From Marinigracilibium pacificum (GTDB lineage: Bacteria > Bacteroidota > Bacteroidia > Cytophagales > Cyclobacteriaceae): DNA of 64,000 nt. Shown here piece after piece: positions 29,201 to 36,960 of this stretch (its first letter is position 1; each line of letters starts with the position of its first letter). The notes beneath the pieces were generated by a model, which was given only the letters and a program-made list of their open reading frames with translations, searched no databases and was not told the origin of the DNA. Where the stretch lies: the NCBI RefSeq assembly GCF_012926615.1, contig NZ_JABBNU010000005.1:186001-250000 (forward strand), given 5' to 3'. Made by a program: the position numbers and the translations under genes.

Positions 29201-29686
29201 CCAGGAAAGATCCTTGATTTACTAGATGAAGGAGTAACAACTACCTTACGTCAGGACAGTGATGATTCGAAGACCAAGGATGGTATGGACATAGCACTAT
29301 GTAAAATCAATCTTAAGGATAGTACATTAGAGTATGCTGGTGCACACCGACCATTGTATATGGTTCAGAATGGTGAATTGGTTGAAGTAAAAGGTAATAA
29401 ATTCCCGATAGGTGGTGGATTATTCAAAAATCAGACAGAATTCACCAATACTGTAATCAAATTTAACCCGGGTGATTCGGCATATATCTGTTCAGACGGG
29501 TTCCCAGATCAGTTTGGAGGTCCACAAAACCGCAAATTTGGTCCAAAACGTACACGACAGCTAATTATGGACAACCATAATAAGCCAATGAAAGATGTTT
29601 ACGGTATATTTAAGCACGAATGGGAAAACTGGATGAGTGATGAAAAGCAGACTGATGACGTTCTAATGATCGGAATGAAGTTTTAA
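26264..29686 (+). CDS. SiaA-like membrane receptor with GAF, PAS and PP2C/SpoIIE phosphatase domains
   Basis: The 1140-residue protein starts with a membrane helix (about 13-30), an extracytoplasmic sensing region (30-300, possible Cache fold) and a second helix (301-323), then HAMP (324-378), GAF (about 420-585), a coiled coil (586-645), two PAS domains (about 643-755 and 765-885) and a C-terminal SpoIIE-type PP2C phosphatase (about 890-1140). The phosphatase has VSGDFPWY and the metal-binding VDCTGHGVPGALLS, and CSDGFPDQFGG. Pseudomonas SiaA has membrane sensor, HAMP and PP2C and dephosphorylates SiaC. The next genes are SiaB and SiaC homologues, so the same role is inferred here. The GAF and PAS insertions make it much larger than SiaA. 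Confidence 0.88.
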   Translation: MFKNINIGGKITTLTALIVLIGVAISITVAYNLNKDKLESEYLNQLSVVNRAIDKDISNRFNMYKNTVEAIAGTQDLQEALSLYNDYSYINPDSVDSLIAPVLNRKIYSSTQSNLYITDITGNILASTDGITDVNIETIAESILQKATETSAIGNLQENESGFAIYAAAPVKFNSSNVGYIVTGHSLNTLYPILEDTSYLGKTGENLLVSRVLDRAIYVSPSRTEGSELIKRSVSIEEQTASQNAVRRVMVTDTLGSMQDIDYANKEVLSVWRPIQGTNLGIVTKIDQDEIYSSSNELLRKLILGGIGALIFTIIISLLITRTLTKPLKELQNIVKNLSKGILPNKIGIRGKDEIGQIASATRNLVSGLKRTANFAKQIGEGHYDAEFQPLSNEDTIGTSLINMRDSIQQAEKRDQERNWIVIGVAEIGEILRAHNDLDTLGYELIKYITKKTEAIQGAFYVVQNEKDSDDYAEARAVYAYNKQKQLRAKFKFAEGLVGQAWAERDTIFRTEIPYDYVTLTSGLLGEQRPTSLLIVPLIANEIVYGVIEIAGFKKFSPTHVKFVEELSTIIAQTIFNIQVNDRTRKLLQESQAMSNELQEKQEVLRQNAEEMEATQEELRRTNNQLEEQIEEVNRTQKRMQLLLENASEVITIYEEDQTIRYISPSVEKILGHKTEEMIGIKDIKFVEASYKESVNEMFNKLLENPDEQITIQYEYQTADGNLIWIESTGNNLLNDKAIQGIIVNSRDITEKRLAEQEQRMRSKMQALSENSPDLITRIESDGEVSYINPTIEAFTGQKPDIYLHKHVEELDLNSGITDYWMEVLNQVKEHKEKITNEIDFPTDNGNLVMQVNAIPEYNEADLIESVLVVSHDITARKAIELEIQNKNKKINDSINYAKRIQGAILPNNKVINKTLPESFIFYRPKDVVSGDFPWYLQQGDDIFIAAVDCTGHGVPGALLSLIGYFLLNDIVRSRKITEPGKILDLLDEGVTTTLRQDSDDSKTKDGMDIALCKINLKDSTLEYAGAHRPLYMVQNGELVEVKGNKFPIGGGLFKNQTEFTNTVIKFNPGDSAYICSDGFPDQFGGPQNRKFGPKRTRQLIMDNHNKPMKDVYGIFKHEWENWMSDEKQTDDVLMIGMKF

Positions 29687-29703
29687 TCAACACTCAAACA
29701 TTT

Positions 29704-29729
29704 CAAGATAAAATAGTTATCTTGGATTT
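29704..29729 (+). terminator. Hairpin between SiaA-like and siaB-like genes
   Basis: An eight-base inverted repeat CAAGATAA / TTATCTTG with a five-base loop is followed by GATTTTTC. It is a weak terminator or attenuator in the 117-base gap, and could set lower expression of the downstream kinase, but its function is not proven. Confidence 0.45.
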
Positions 29730-29803
29730 TTCAAAGATGAATTGAATTTTTGATTATATAATAAAATAATTTTTTAAACATAATTTTTATTAAATCTGTT
29801 CCA

Positions 29804-30346
29804 ATGAAATATGTATATGACCTGCATAAAACAATGTTGGATCACCATTTGATCCTTGTTTATGAGGGAGAATTCACTCAGGAAATAACTAAGTCGGTAT
29901 TATCCATGGCTGAAAGAAACATGGACGCGATTGGTGAGGACTCCAGCATCAAAAGGAAAGTATTCAATGTAATGGTTGAAGCACTCCAAAACATTGTAAA
30001 GCACAGTGAGAACACTGAAAGGGATGGCTCCGGTAGACAAAATGCCATTTTCATGCTTGGCAAAAGCAACAATGAATATTTGATTACATCAGGTAATGCT
30101 TGTAAGATTTCAGATGTGGATGAAATCAAGGTAAAACTTGAGAAGATCAATTCACTTGATAAAGATGGATTAAAACAACTTTATAAGGATACTATCAAGA
30201 GCGGTTCACTTTCTGAAAAAGGTGGTGCCGGATTAGGTTTTGTTGATATGGCAAGAAAATCAGGAAAACCTCTTAACTTTGATTTTATAAAGATCGATGA
30301 TGAACATTCATTTTTCTCACTGCAAACTTTAATTTCAAGAGTTTAA
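29804..30346 (+). CDS. siaB: SiaB-like protein kinase (GHKL-type)
   Basis: The 180-residue protein belongs to the SiaB family of small GHKL/Bergerat-fold kinases (DUF6272). The N box is VEALQNIVKH with E59 and N63, and the glycine-rich box is GGAGLGF at 140-146. In Pseudomonas, SiaB phosphorylates SiaC on a threonine and opposes SiaA. The next gene is a SiaC homologue starting 21 bases later. The DxGxG motif usual in sensor kinases is replaced by a SGNAC segment, as expected for this atypical family. Confidence 0.9.
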   Translation: MKYVYDLHKTMLDHHLILVYEGEFTQEITKSVLSMAERNMDAIGEDSSIKRKVFNVMVEALQNIVKHSENTERDGSGRQNAIFMLGKSNNEYLITSGNACKISDVDEIKVKLEKINSLDKDGLKQLYKDTIKSGSLSEKGGAGLGFVDMARKSGKPLNFDFIKIDDEHSFFSLQTLISRV

Positions 30347-30367
30347 CAAATTAACGATTACAAAAAA

Positions 30368-30730
30368 ATGGAAATTATAAACCTGGAAGGTACAGAAGAT
30401 ACTCCAAAGATTATCCTTGATAAATCAAATGGAATTTTCGAGATCTCAGGAAGATCATTACCTGAAGACTCTGCTGAGTTCTTTAATCCGATTCTTGAAT
30501 GGATCGAATCTTATGCTGAGAGCCCAAATGATAAAACAGATTTTGTTTTCAAACTTGAATATTTCAATACAGCATCTTCAAAATTAATTCTTGACATTCT
30601 TTCATCTTTAGAAGACATTGAAAACACTACTATTCAGTGGTATTTTCATGAAGATGACGAGGATATGGAAGAAGCTGGCGAAGAATTCTCAGAACTTGTT
30701 GAGATTCCTTTCGAATTCAAAACTTATTAA
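30368..30730 (+). CDS. siaC: SiaC-like regulatory phosphoprotein (DUF1987)
   Basis: This 120-residue protein is a DUF1987/SiaC family member. The N-terminal MEIINLEGTEDTPKI and FEISGRSLPED are typical, and the segment KLEYFNTASSK contains T68 (position counted in this sequence), the residue phosphorylated by SiaB in Pseudomonas SiaC. In that system unphosphorylated SiaC activates the diguanylate cyclase SiaD. No GGDEF-domain gene occurs in the window. SiaC may instead act on the ABC transporter encoded 47 bases downstream, an inference from gene order. Confidence 0.9.
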   Translation: MEIINLEGTEDTPKIILDKSNGIFEISGRSLPEDSAEFFNPILEWIESYAESPNDKTDFVFKLEYFNTASSKLILDILSSLEDIENTTIQWYFHEDDEDMEEAGEEFSELVEIPFEFKTY

Positions 30731-30777
30731 TAAATAGGTACTTTTTTCTTTTAGTTAGCATTTTTTGATCAGGATTT

Positions 30778-33700
30778 ATGAGTGAAGAAATATTAAAAGC
30801 CTTAACTCAACTGTTTGCAATTATTACAAAACAGGATGGTGGAGTAACTGATAATGAGCGCAAATTTGTAATTGATTATTTCAAACAGGAACTTGATCAG
30901 GATTCAATTAAAGAATACCTCGATCTATACGATCAATTTAGTAAGGACGAAAAAAAGGAACGAAGAAGAAAATCTGATGATGATACTGACGATGATAAGC
31001 CTAAGAAGGAACGTAAGCTAACTTCAGTTAGAGACTCAGTTAAAACTCTGGCGATCTGTAAAAAGATCAATAAGACACTGACTCAAAAACAAAAGGTAGT
31101 AGTTCTGATTAAGCTATTCGAACTTGTTGCATCGGATAAAAAATTTACTCCGCAACGTATGGAAATCATTAATACGGTTTCGGAGGTATTTAAATTTTCA
31201 AATGAAGAATATGAACTCATCAGAAGCTTTGTTTCTGAAGAGCAGTGTTCTAATATCAAGTTTGAAAATATCCTTTGTTTAAGTAATCAGTCTCCTTCTG
31301 AAGACGTTCCTTATAAGCACCTTGAAACAGATATCAATGGAGAAATAATATTCCTGGTCGTTTCAAGTGTTGATCTTTACTTTGTAAAATACATCGGAAG
31401 TGACGAGGTAGTCTTAAACGGCTTTATTATGAAGCCCGGTAGAGTATATCTTTTTGGGCATGGTTCAACAATCAAAACTCCAACAGGAGCAGCGTTGTAT
31501 TATTCTGAATTAATTAGAAATTTCAGATCCGACGCTGAAGATGTTAAATTAAGCTTTAATGTAACAGATGTACAATACAATTTTCCGAATGGTGGGATTG
31601 GCTTAAGAGATATAAACATCTCTGAAGGTCCAGGAAAACTAATCGGAATAATGGGTGCCAGTGGAGCCGGAAAAACAACACTACTGAATGTTCTGGCTGG
31701 AATCAATAAACCTACTTCAGGAAAAATCACCATTAATGAACTTGATATCTTTGAAGACAAGGATAGCATTCATGGTGTAATTGGATATGTTGCACAGGAT
31801 GATTTATTGATTGAGGAACTAACTGTTTACGAAAACCTTTTCTATAATGCTAAGCTCTGTTTTGCCGATCTCAATGATGAAGAGATAGACAAACGAGTAA
31901 TGGATGTCCTTCAAAGTCTGGGACTTGAGCAAAGAAAAGATTTAAGAGTTGGTTCTGTACTAGATAAAACTATTTCCGGAGGTCAAAGAAAAAGGCTAAA
32001 TATAGCTCTCGAACTGATCAGGGAACCATCAGTAATGTTTGTCGATGAACCTACTTCAGGTTTATCATCAAGAGATTCTGAAAATGTTATCGACCTGCTC
32101 AAAGAACTATCTTTAAAAGGTAAGCTGATATTTGTAGTAATTCACCAACCTTCATCAGACATCTATAAGATGTTTGATAAAATGTACATTCTGGATACAG
32201 GCGGATACCCTGTATATTATGGAAACCCGGTAGGAGCTGTTACTTATTTTAAAAGTGCAACCAACCAGGTTGATAGTGAAAGAGGCCAGTGTGCATCTTG
32301 TGGTAATGTAAATCCGGAACAGATTTTTAATATCATCGAAGCCAAGGTTGTCGATGAATACGGAGAGTTTACCAACAAAAGAAAAATGAATCCTAAAGAC
32401 TGGTACAACCTTTTTAAGGAGAAGTTCTCCCTTAAAAAGGTTGATCCGGTTAAAGAAGAACCTCCAAAGTCTCTTAACATACCATCGAAACTTAAACAGT
32501 TAAGTGTATTTGTTAAAAGAGACTTCCTTTCAAAAATTAGTAACAAACAGTACCTGACGATCAACTTCCTTGAAGCACCGCTTCTTGCTGTTATCCTGGC
32601 ATTCATTATTAGATACAAGAATTCCCCGGATGCAGGAAGTTACTTTTTCAGATTTAACGAGAATATCCCTGCCTTTATGATGATGGCCATTGTCGTGGCC
32701 TTGTTTATGGGGTTATCAGTAAGTGCTGAAGAAATTATCAAGGATAGAAAGATATTAAAAAGGGAAGCATTCCTGAATTTAAGCTGGAATTCATACCTGA
32801 CTTCAAAAGTTATTAACTTATTCCTGCTATCAGCAATTCAAACTTTATTATTTGTTCTGATAGGTAATTTGATTCTCGAAATCAAAGGGATGACTCTACC
32901 CTACTGGGCTGCATTATTTAGCTTAAGCTGCTTTGCCAATATACTTGGATTAAATATCAGTTCTGCGTTTAACTCAGCAGTAACCGTATATATTTTAATT
33001 CCAATATTGCTAATTCCTCAGATGATTTTGAGTGGACTTTTATTCCCATTTGACAAACTTAATTCGACTATTAGCAGTAAAGGTGAAGTACCAATAGTAG
33101 CGGATATGATGGCTTCAAGATGGGCATTTGAAGCCATGGCAGTAAAACAATTCAAGGATAACCGTTATGAAAGCGAAATTTATCCTTATGAACAGCTTCA
33201 AATGAAAGCAGATTATGCTACTGCTTATCATATTCCAAAGATTGAAGAAAAAATTGATGAAATTGTTAAGAATGTTGAAAAAGGAAATGATTCAACATTG
33301 GCATTAGCACAAAAAGATTATAAACTATTAATAGGTGAATTGAATAAGTTACAGGCCGGTTACTCTGTTCATGCAGGTAGTATCGAGCAATTTAAAAACG
33401 CTTCGAAACCTGAGTTAATAGAAGATGGCTACACTGAATTCAATAAAAGCAAAGCTGCCGAATTAAAGACATATTTAGGTCAGGTTGAAGATGGATATTA
33501 TGAAATTTTTAATTTCATGAATAAAAAACTTGCTACTATTGCTCATCAGGCTGAGGAAGAGTTTGGTAGTAAATATATTGCTGAATTAAAAAATGATTAT
33601 TTCAATGAAAGCCTGAGTGATCTGGTAAGAAATATATCAACCGAAGATAGAATTTTAGAATACAAAGGGGGCTTACTTCAGCAAATAAACCCTATTTATA

Positions 33701-33918
33701 ATACTGAAACTTATCCTAAAAATATACTTGATTACAGAGCTCATTTTTATGCTCCACAAAAGCAGTTTTTAGGCATTAAATTCAATACCTTTACATTCAA
33801 TATTCTTGTGATATGGTTCATGACATTAATATTATATATATTCTTGTATTTTGAACTATTGAAAAAATTTGTTGACAAACTAGGGAATATTTCTCTGGGA
33901 AAAGATTCAGATAAATAA
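30778..33918 (+). CDS. ABCG-type transporter with TerB-like and FHA-like N-terminal regions
   Basis: The 1046-residue protein has an N-terminal helical TerB-like region (about 1-155, beginning with TQLFAIITKQDGGVTDNE), a beta-rich FHA-like region (about 180-245), and an ABC ATPase (about 260-480) with Walker A MGASGAGKTT, signature ISGGQRKRL and Walker B VMFVDEPTSGLSS. After the ATPase comes a CASC motif near 504-507, then six hydrophobic segments of an ABC2-type membrane domain (597-760 and 1007-1030), with a roughly 240-residue helical region between the fifth and sixth. One polypeptide thus carries ATPase and membrane domain in the ABCG order. The substrate is unknown. It is placed downstream of siaC and upstream of a lipoprotein. 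Confidence 0.88.
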   Translation: MSEEILKALTQLFAIITKQDGGVTDNERKFVIDYFKQELDQDSIKEYLDLYDQFSKDEKKERRRKSDDDTDDDKPKKERKLTSVRDSVKTLAICKKINKTLTQKQKVVVLIKLFELVASDKKFTPQRMEIINTVSEVFKFSNEEYELIRSFVSEEQCSNIKFENILCLSNQSPSEDVPYKHLETDINGEIIFLVVSSVDLYFVKYIGSDEVVLNGFIMKPGRVYLFGHGSTIKTPTGAALYYSELIRNFRSDAEDVKLSFNVTDVQYNFPNGGIGLRDINISEGPGKLIGIMGASGAGKTTLLNVLAGINKPTSGKITINELDIFEDKDSIHGVIGYVAQDDLLIEELTVYENLFYNAKLCFADLNDEEIDKRVMDVLQSLGLEQRKDLRVGSVLDKTISGGQRKRLNIALELIREPSVMFVDEPTSGLSSRDSENVIDLLKELSLKGKLIFVVIHQPSSDIYKMFDKMYILDTGGYPVYYGNPVGAVTYFKSATNQVDSERGQCASCGNVNPEQIFNIIEAKVVDEYGEFTNKRKMNPKDWYNLFKEKFSLKKVDPVKEEPPKSLNIPSKLKQLSVFVKRDFLSKISNKQYLTINFLEAPLLAVILAFIIRYKNSPDAGSYFFRFNENIPAFMMMAIVVALFMGLSVSAEEIIKDRKILKREAFLNLSWNSYLTSKVINLFLLSAIQTLLFVLIGNLILEIKGMTLPYWAALFSLSCFANILGLNISSAFNSAVTVYILIPILLIPQMILSGLLFPFDKLNSTISSKGEVPIVADMMASRWAFEAMAVKQFKDNRYESEIYPYEQLQMKADYATAYHIPKIEEKIDEIVKNVEKGNDSTLALAQKDYKLLIGELNKLQAGYSVHAGSIEQFKNASKPELIEDGYTEFNKSKAAELKTYLGQVEDGYYEIFNFMNKKLATIAHQAEEEFGSKYIAELKNDYFNESLSDLVRNISTEDRILEYKGGLLQQINPIYNTETYPKNILDYRAHFYAPQKQFLGIKFNTFTFNILVIWFMTLILYIFLYFELLKKFVDKLGNISLGKDSDK

Positions 33919-33955
33919 AGAATAAATATTACATAGTATCTCTAATCTTTTAAAA

Positions 33956-33990
33956 TTTGCAAGAGGTACTACAGTAAAGTTTTATATTTG
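33956..33990 (+). promoter_or_regulatory. Candidate promoter (TTTG-N23-TATATTTG) for lipoprotein gene
   Basis: The -7 box TATATTTG at 33983-33990 fits the Bacteroidota consensus TAnnTTTG exactly and a TTTG lies 23 bases upstream at 33956-33959. The lipoprotein ATG is at 34015, about 25 bases downstream. The spacing is at the upper end of the known range. Confidence 0.6.
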
Positions 33991-34014
33991 AACTCCATTT
34001 TTTATATTAGGAAA

Positions 34015-34941
34015 ATGAAACTAAACGAAATCTCATTTACACGGAAATTTTTAGTTCTGTTCCTGGCTGTGTTTATAATTGCATCATGTGGAGATGGCAA
34101 AGAATCAGCTCAGGAAGGCGACCTACTTGAAGACATTAACGAAGGTGATTCAACTAAACCTGAAATTTCTCAGGAAACACTCAATGCGATTATTCAGCAA
34201 ATACCTTCGCCGCTGGAAATATCTGTACTTCTTAAGGAGTCAGGTCACCAGTACAATAAATCAACACTAAATTCTTCTGATAATGCTTCAAATTATAACA
34301 CTAATTTTGAAAAAGCATTAAACCTTGGAATTTATGGCACGGATCTTGGATACACCAATATATATGAGCAGAACCAGGATGGTATTGTCTATCTTTCATC
34401 TATTAAAGAACTGGCTGATGAACTAAACATCGGACAATTTTTTGACTTTAATACGATAAAAAGGCTGGCTACAAATTCAAATAACCTTGATTCATTGTTA
34501 TTGATAACTACAAAAAACTTTAATGATATCAATAGCTACCTTCAAGAGCAAAGAAGAGCCAATCTAAGTATCTTATTGTTGACTGGTGGATGGCTTGAAG
34601 CTCTTCACATTGCTGAACAGGTATATAAAGAAAAGCCTGAAAGTGATGCACTTAGAGAAAAAATCGGAGAGCAAAAGATCATTCTGGAAAACATCATGCT
34701 GTTACTTTCATTTTATAATGATGATCCGGACATCGCAAAGCTTGAAACTGAAATGAGAAAATTGGCTGATGTATATGCAGACATTGAAATAAAATATACT
34801 TATGGTGAATCAACGTTTAAAGAAGTTGACGGTGTTTTAACCATTGTTCAGGAAACAACATCAGAGATAATTATGTCTGATGAGCAACTTGAAAAAATTA
34901 TTGAAATAACTTCAGAAATAAGAAAAAACATTATTAGCTAA
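34015..34941 (+). CDS. Predicted outer-membrane or periplasmic lipoprotein, unknown function
   Basis: This 308-residue protein starts at ATG 34015 and has a signal peptide ending in the lipobox IIASC, so it is a lipoprotein. The remainder is largely alpha-helical and acidic, with NLGIYGTDLGYTNIYEQN near residue 105 and a final helix rich in Ile and Glu. I do not recognise the family. The frame could begin at TTG 33988, but that codon lies inside the promoter box. It follows the ABC transporter by about 95 bases and may act with it, or be transcribed from its own promoter. The next gene begins 16 bases after it. Confidence 0.75.
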   Translation: MKLNEISFTRKFLVLFLAVFIIASCGDGKESAQEGDLLEDINEGDSTKPEISQETLNAIIQQIPSPLEISVLLKESGHQYNKSTLNSSDNASNYNTNFEKALNLGIYGTDLGYTNIYEQNQDGIVYLSSIKELADELNIGQFFDFNTIKRLATNSNNLDSLLLITTKNFNDINSYLQEQRRANLSILLLTGGWLEALHIAEQVYKEKPESDALREKIGEQKIILENIMLLLSFYNDDPDIAKLETEMRKLADVYADIEIKYTYGESTFKEVDGVLTIVQETTSEIIMSDEQLEKIIEITSEIRKNIIS

Positions 34942-34957
34942 CTAACCCTTTAAATGT

Positions 34958-35392
34958 ATGAAAAGGATACTTCACCTAGCTTTATTTTTCGGCCTTCTTT
35001 TCGTCCTTAATCCTAGTGAAACTTTTGCACAATGTGAAGCTGGTTCTTACGCAGAAGCATGCATCCCTAAACTTAAGCAAGGATTCAACTTTGTAAAAAG
35101 TTACAAAATTGACGGAGAAGGAGGAAGTAAGAAAAAGATTGAATACTCATATGTCTTTGCAAAAGGAACTCAATATATGATTAACATGTGTACTGGCACT
35201 AATGATGCTGATGGAATTGTTGTTTCTCTATATGACTCAAACAGACAATTAGTAAGTACAAACAATGCAAATGGTAAGCTTTATAGTACTATTGCTTATC
35301 CATGTAATGCAACTGGAATCTATTACATCACTTTTACATTTAACAATTCAAATAATAATTGTGGTGGGGCCGTGCTAGGATTCAAGAGATAA
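34958..35392 (+). CDS. Small secreted protein, PPC-like
   Basis: The 144-residue protein has a clear signal peptide ending at ETFAQ. The mature part of about 120 residues is beta-rich, with four Cys residues, and a pattern (FAKGTQYMINMCTG ... GIYYITFTF) that resembles bacterial pre-peptidase C-terminal or PPC-like domains. No lipobox, so it is likely periplasmic or surface-exposed. It is the last gene of the signalling locus and ends before a strong terminator. The family assignment is weak. Confidence 0.72.
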   Translation: MKRILHLALFFGLLFVLNPSETFAQCEAGSYAEACIPKLKQGFNFVKSYKIDGEGGSKKKIEYSYVFAKGTQYMINMCTGTNDADGIVVSLYDSNRQLVSTNNANGKLYSTIAYPCNATGIYYITFTFNNSNNNCGGAVLGFKR

Positions 35393-35414
35393 TTAATATT
35401 ATATAAGGATATTA

Positions 35415-35446
35415 AAAAAGGGTAAGACAAGTCTTACCCTTTTTTA
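35415..35446 (+). terminator. Hairpin terminator ending the signalling locus
   Basis: Perfect inverted repeat AAAAAGGGTAAGAC / GTCTTACCCTTTTT with a two-base centre, followed by T-run; A-run on the other side makes it usable by the convergent SDR gene as well. Confidence 0.9.
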
Positions 35447-35465
35447 GTTTTATCTCGATTACAAT

Positions 35466-36227
35466 CTAATCTCTTTTTACTTCTGTAGAAGATGCTTGAT
35501 CTAATGGAAGAATTAATGAATCGGCTATATTTACATGTTTAGGCCTTGTAATTACAAATTCAATAATTTCGGCTATATCATCAGCGTGAAGAGGCTCCAT
35601 ACCTTTATAAACATTCTCTGCCTTTTCTGTATCTCCCTTAAACCTGACATTACTAAATTCAGTATCTACAAGCCCCGGACACACCTGACTAACCTTTATA
35701 CCATGTTGTAGAAGATCTTTTCTCATTCCAGCTGAAATTGCGTCAACAGCATGCTTTGTACCACAGTAAACACTTCCTTTACTATAAGTCTCTTTTCCTG
35801 CGAGTGATCCAATATTTAAAATATGACCACTCTTTCTTGATACCATCCCAGGAATTATAGCCCGGCTAACATAAAGTAAACCTTTAACATTTATATCGAT
35901 CATAGCATCCCAGTCGTCAATACTCGCCTCATCGACAGTATCCAGACCATGAGCATTTCCGGCATTATTCAATAATACATCAATATTCGACCATTCATGT
36001 GGTAAAGAGGCAATAGCCTTTTCAACGGCACTATTATCCCTAACATCAAAATTGAGTGTAAATACTTTGGTAATACCTTTAAGTTCTTCAGAGAGGCTAA
36101 TTAAGCGTTCCTGTCTTCTTCCACAAGCAATTATTCTCCAACCCCTCCTAGCAATTAACTTAGCAGTTGCCAGACCAATGCCTGAAGTTGCGCCGGTTAT
36201 AAATATAGTTTTACTTTCCACCTTCAA
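35466..36227 (-). CDS. SDR family oxidoreductase
   Basis: This 253-residue protein is a classical short-chain dehydrogenase/reductase. The cofactor motif is TGATSGIGLA near residues 10-20, the active-site pattern is SxxxYxGTK (GSVYCGTKHAV), and NNAGNAHG is the third conserved motif. Family members use NADP or NAD; the substrate cannot be read from sequence, though the CGGRRQERL-like region suggests NADP preference (basic residues after the second strand). It is closest to YdfG-like serine/3-hydroxy acid dehydrogenases. Its start overlaps the porT stop by 17 bases. Confidence 0.92.
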   Translation of the reverse strand: MKVESKTIFITGATSGIGLATAKLIARRGWRIIACGRRQERLISLSEELKGITKVFTLNFDVRDNSAVEKAIASLPHEWSNIDVLLNNAGNAHGLDTVDEASIDDWDAMIDINVKGLLYVSRAIIPGMVSRKSGHILNIGSLAGKETYSKGSVYCGTKHAVDAISAGMRKDLLQHGIKVSQVCPGLVDTEFSNVRFKGDTEKAENVYKGMEPLHADDIAEIIEFVITRPKHVNIADSLILPLDQASSTEVKRD

Positions 36228-36960
36228 ATAAGAAATATAATGTTATAGTATGAGTATTTATATATTTAATTCCCTCACTGAATTCATTATTTACATTTCC
36301 TAAAAGATTGGTTACGCCAAGTGAATATCTAATTTCAGGAGAAAACTTATAAAACTCATTATACTTATCAAGTCCAAGCCCAAATTCAACTGCCAGATTG
36401 AAGCTGTCTGTATGTAACCTGTCATCATTCTCTCTTTTCTTCTTTCCATTAGCTTCAAACATCGGAGTCACCCCACCAACAAGGTAAACCCTGGTGTTCT
36501 TCATTCTGGAAGACTTAACCTTAAATAGCAAAGGTATCTCAATAAAAGTCGATTCAACAAGCTCCTCTAATACTGGTTGGTCTGGATCATTATAAATATA
36601 TTCTAATCTGAAATCATAGAAGCCGATCTTTGGCTGAACTCTGAAATTCCAAAATTCACTTATGCGAAAATTTGCGATAAAACCTACAGAGAAGCCGACA
36701 CTTGGTTTGGTGTAAATAGCCTGAAGATTTGCCAGATCTGGAGAGTTAAATGCATCACTGTACTTTAGTTTATACATGGAAGAGTGAATACCTAACTGGA
36801 AACCATAATGTAACCAGCGATCATCATAATTAGGCAGGTTTATGTCAGATCTATTTTGTGCCTTAGCACTGCTTCCACCAATTGCAGAAAAAAGTATAAA
36901 AAATAATACTATTTTGTAGCTGTATATATTGAACTTACTCCGAAGGTTAAGGGTTGACAT
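36211..36960 (-). CDS. porT: PorT family outer-membrane beta-barrel protein (T9SS)
   Basis: The 249-residue protein has a signal peptide ending at SAKAQ and a predicted eight-stranded beta-barrel: alternating hydrophobic strands, for example [13 protein letters not shown] and [10 protein letters not shown], and a terminal strand ending in FLFEG. PorT is a component required for type IX secretion, and its gene is regularly found just downstream of ubiE in Bacteroidota; the same order holds here. The 52-base overlap with ubiE is long but no downstream start would retain the signal peptide. The assignment rests on fold and neighbourhood. Confidence 0.82.
   Translation of the reverse strand: MSTLNLRSKFNIYSYKIVLFFILFSAIGGSSAKAQNRSDINLPNYDDRWLHYGFQLGIHSSMYKLKYSDAFNSPDLANLQAIYTKPSVGFSVGFIANFRISEFWNFRVQPKIGFYDFRLEYIYNDPDQPVLEELVESTFIEIPLLFKVKSSRMKNTRVYLVGGVTPMFEANGKKKRENDDRLHTDSFNLAVEFGLGLDKYNEFYKFSPEIRYSLGVTNLLGNVNNEFSEGIKYINTHTITLYFLFEGGK

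Noticed and set aside
26264-29686. The 1140-residue protein as a histidine kinase
   Set aside because: No H box or HATPase motif is present; the C-terminus has PP2C/SpoIIE metal-binding motifs instead.
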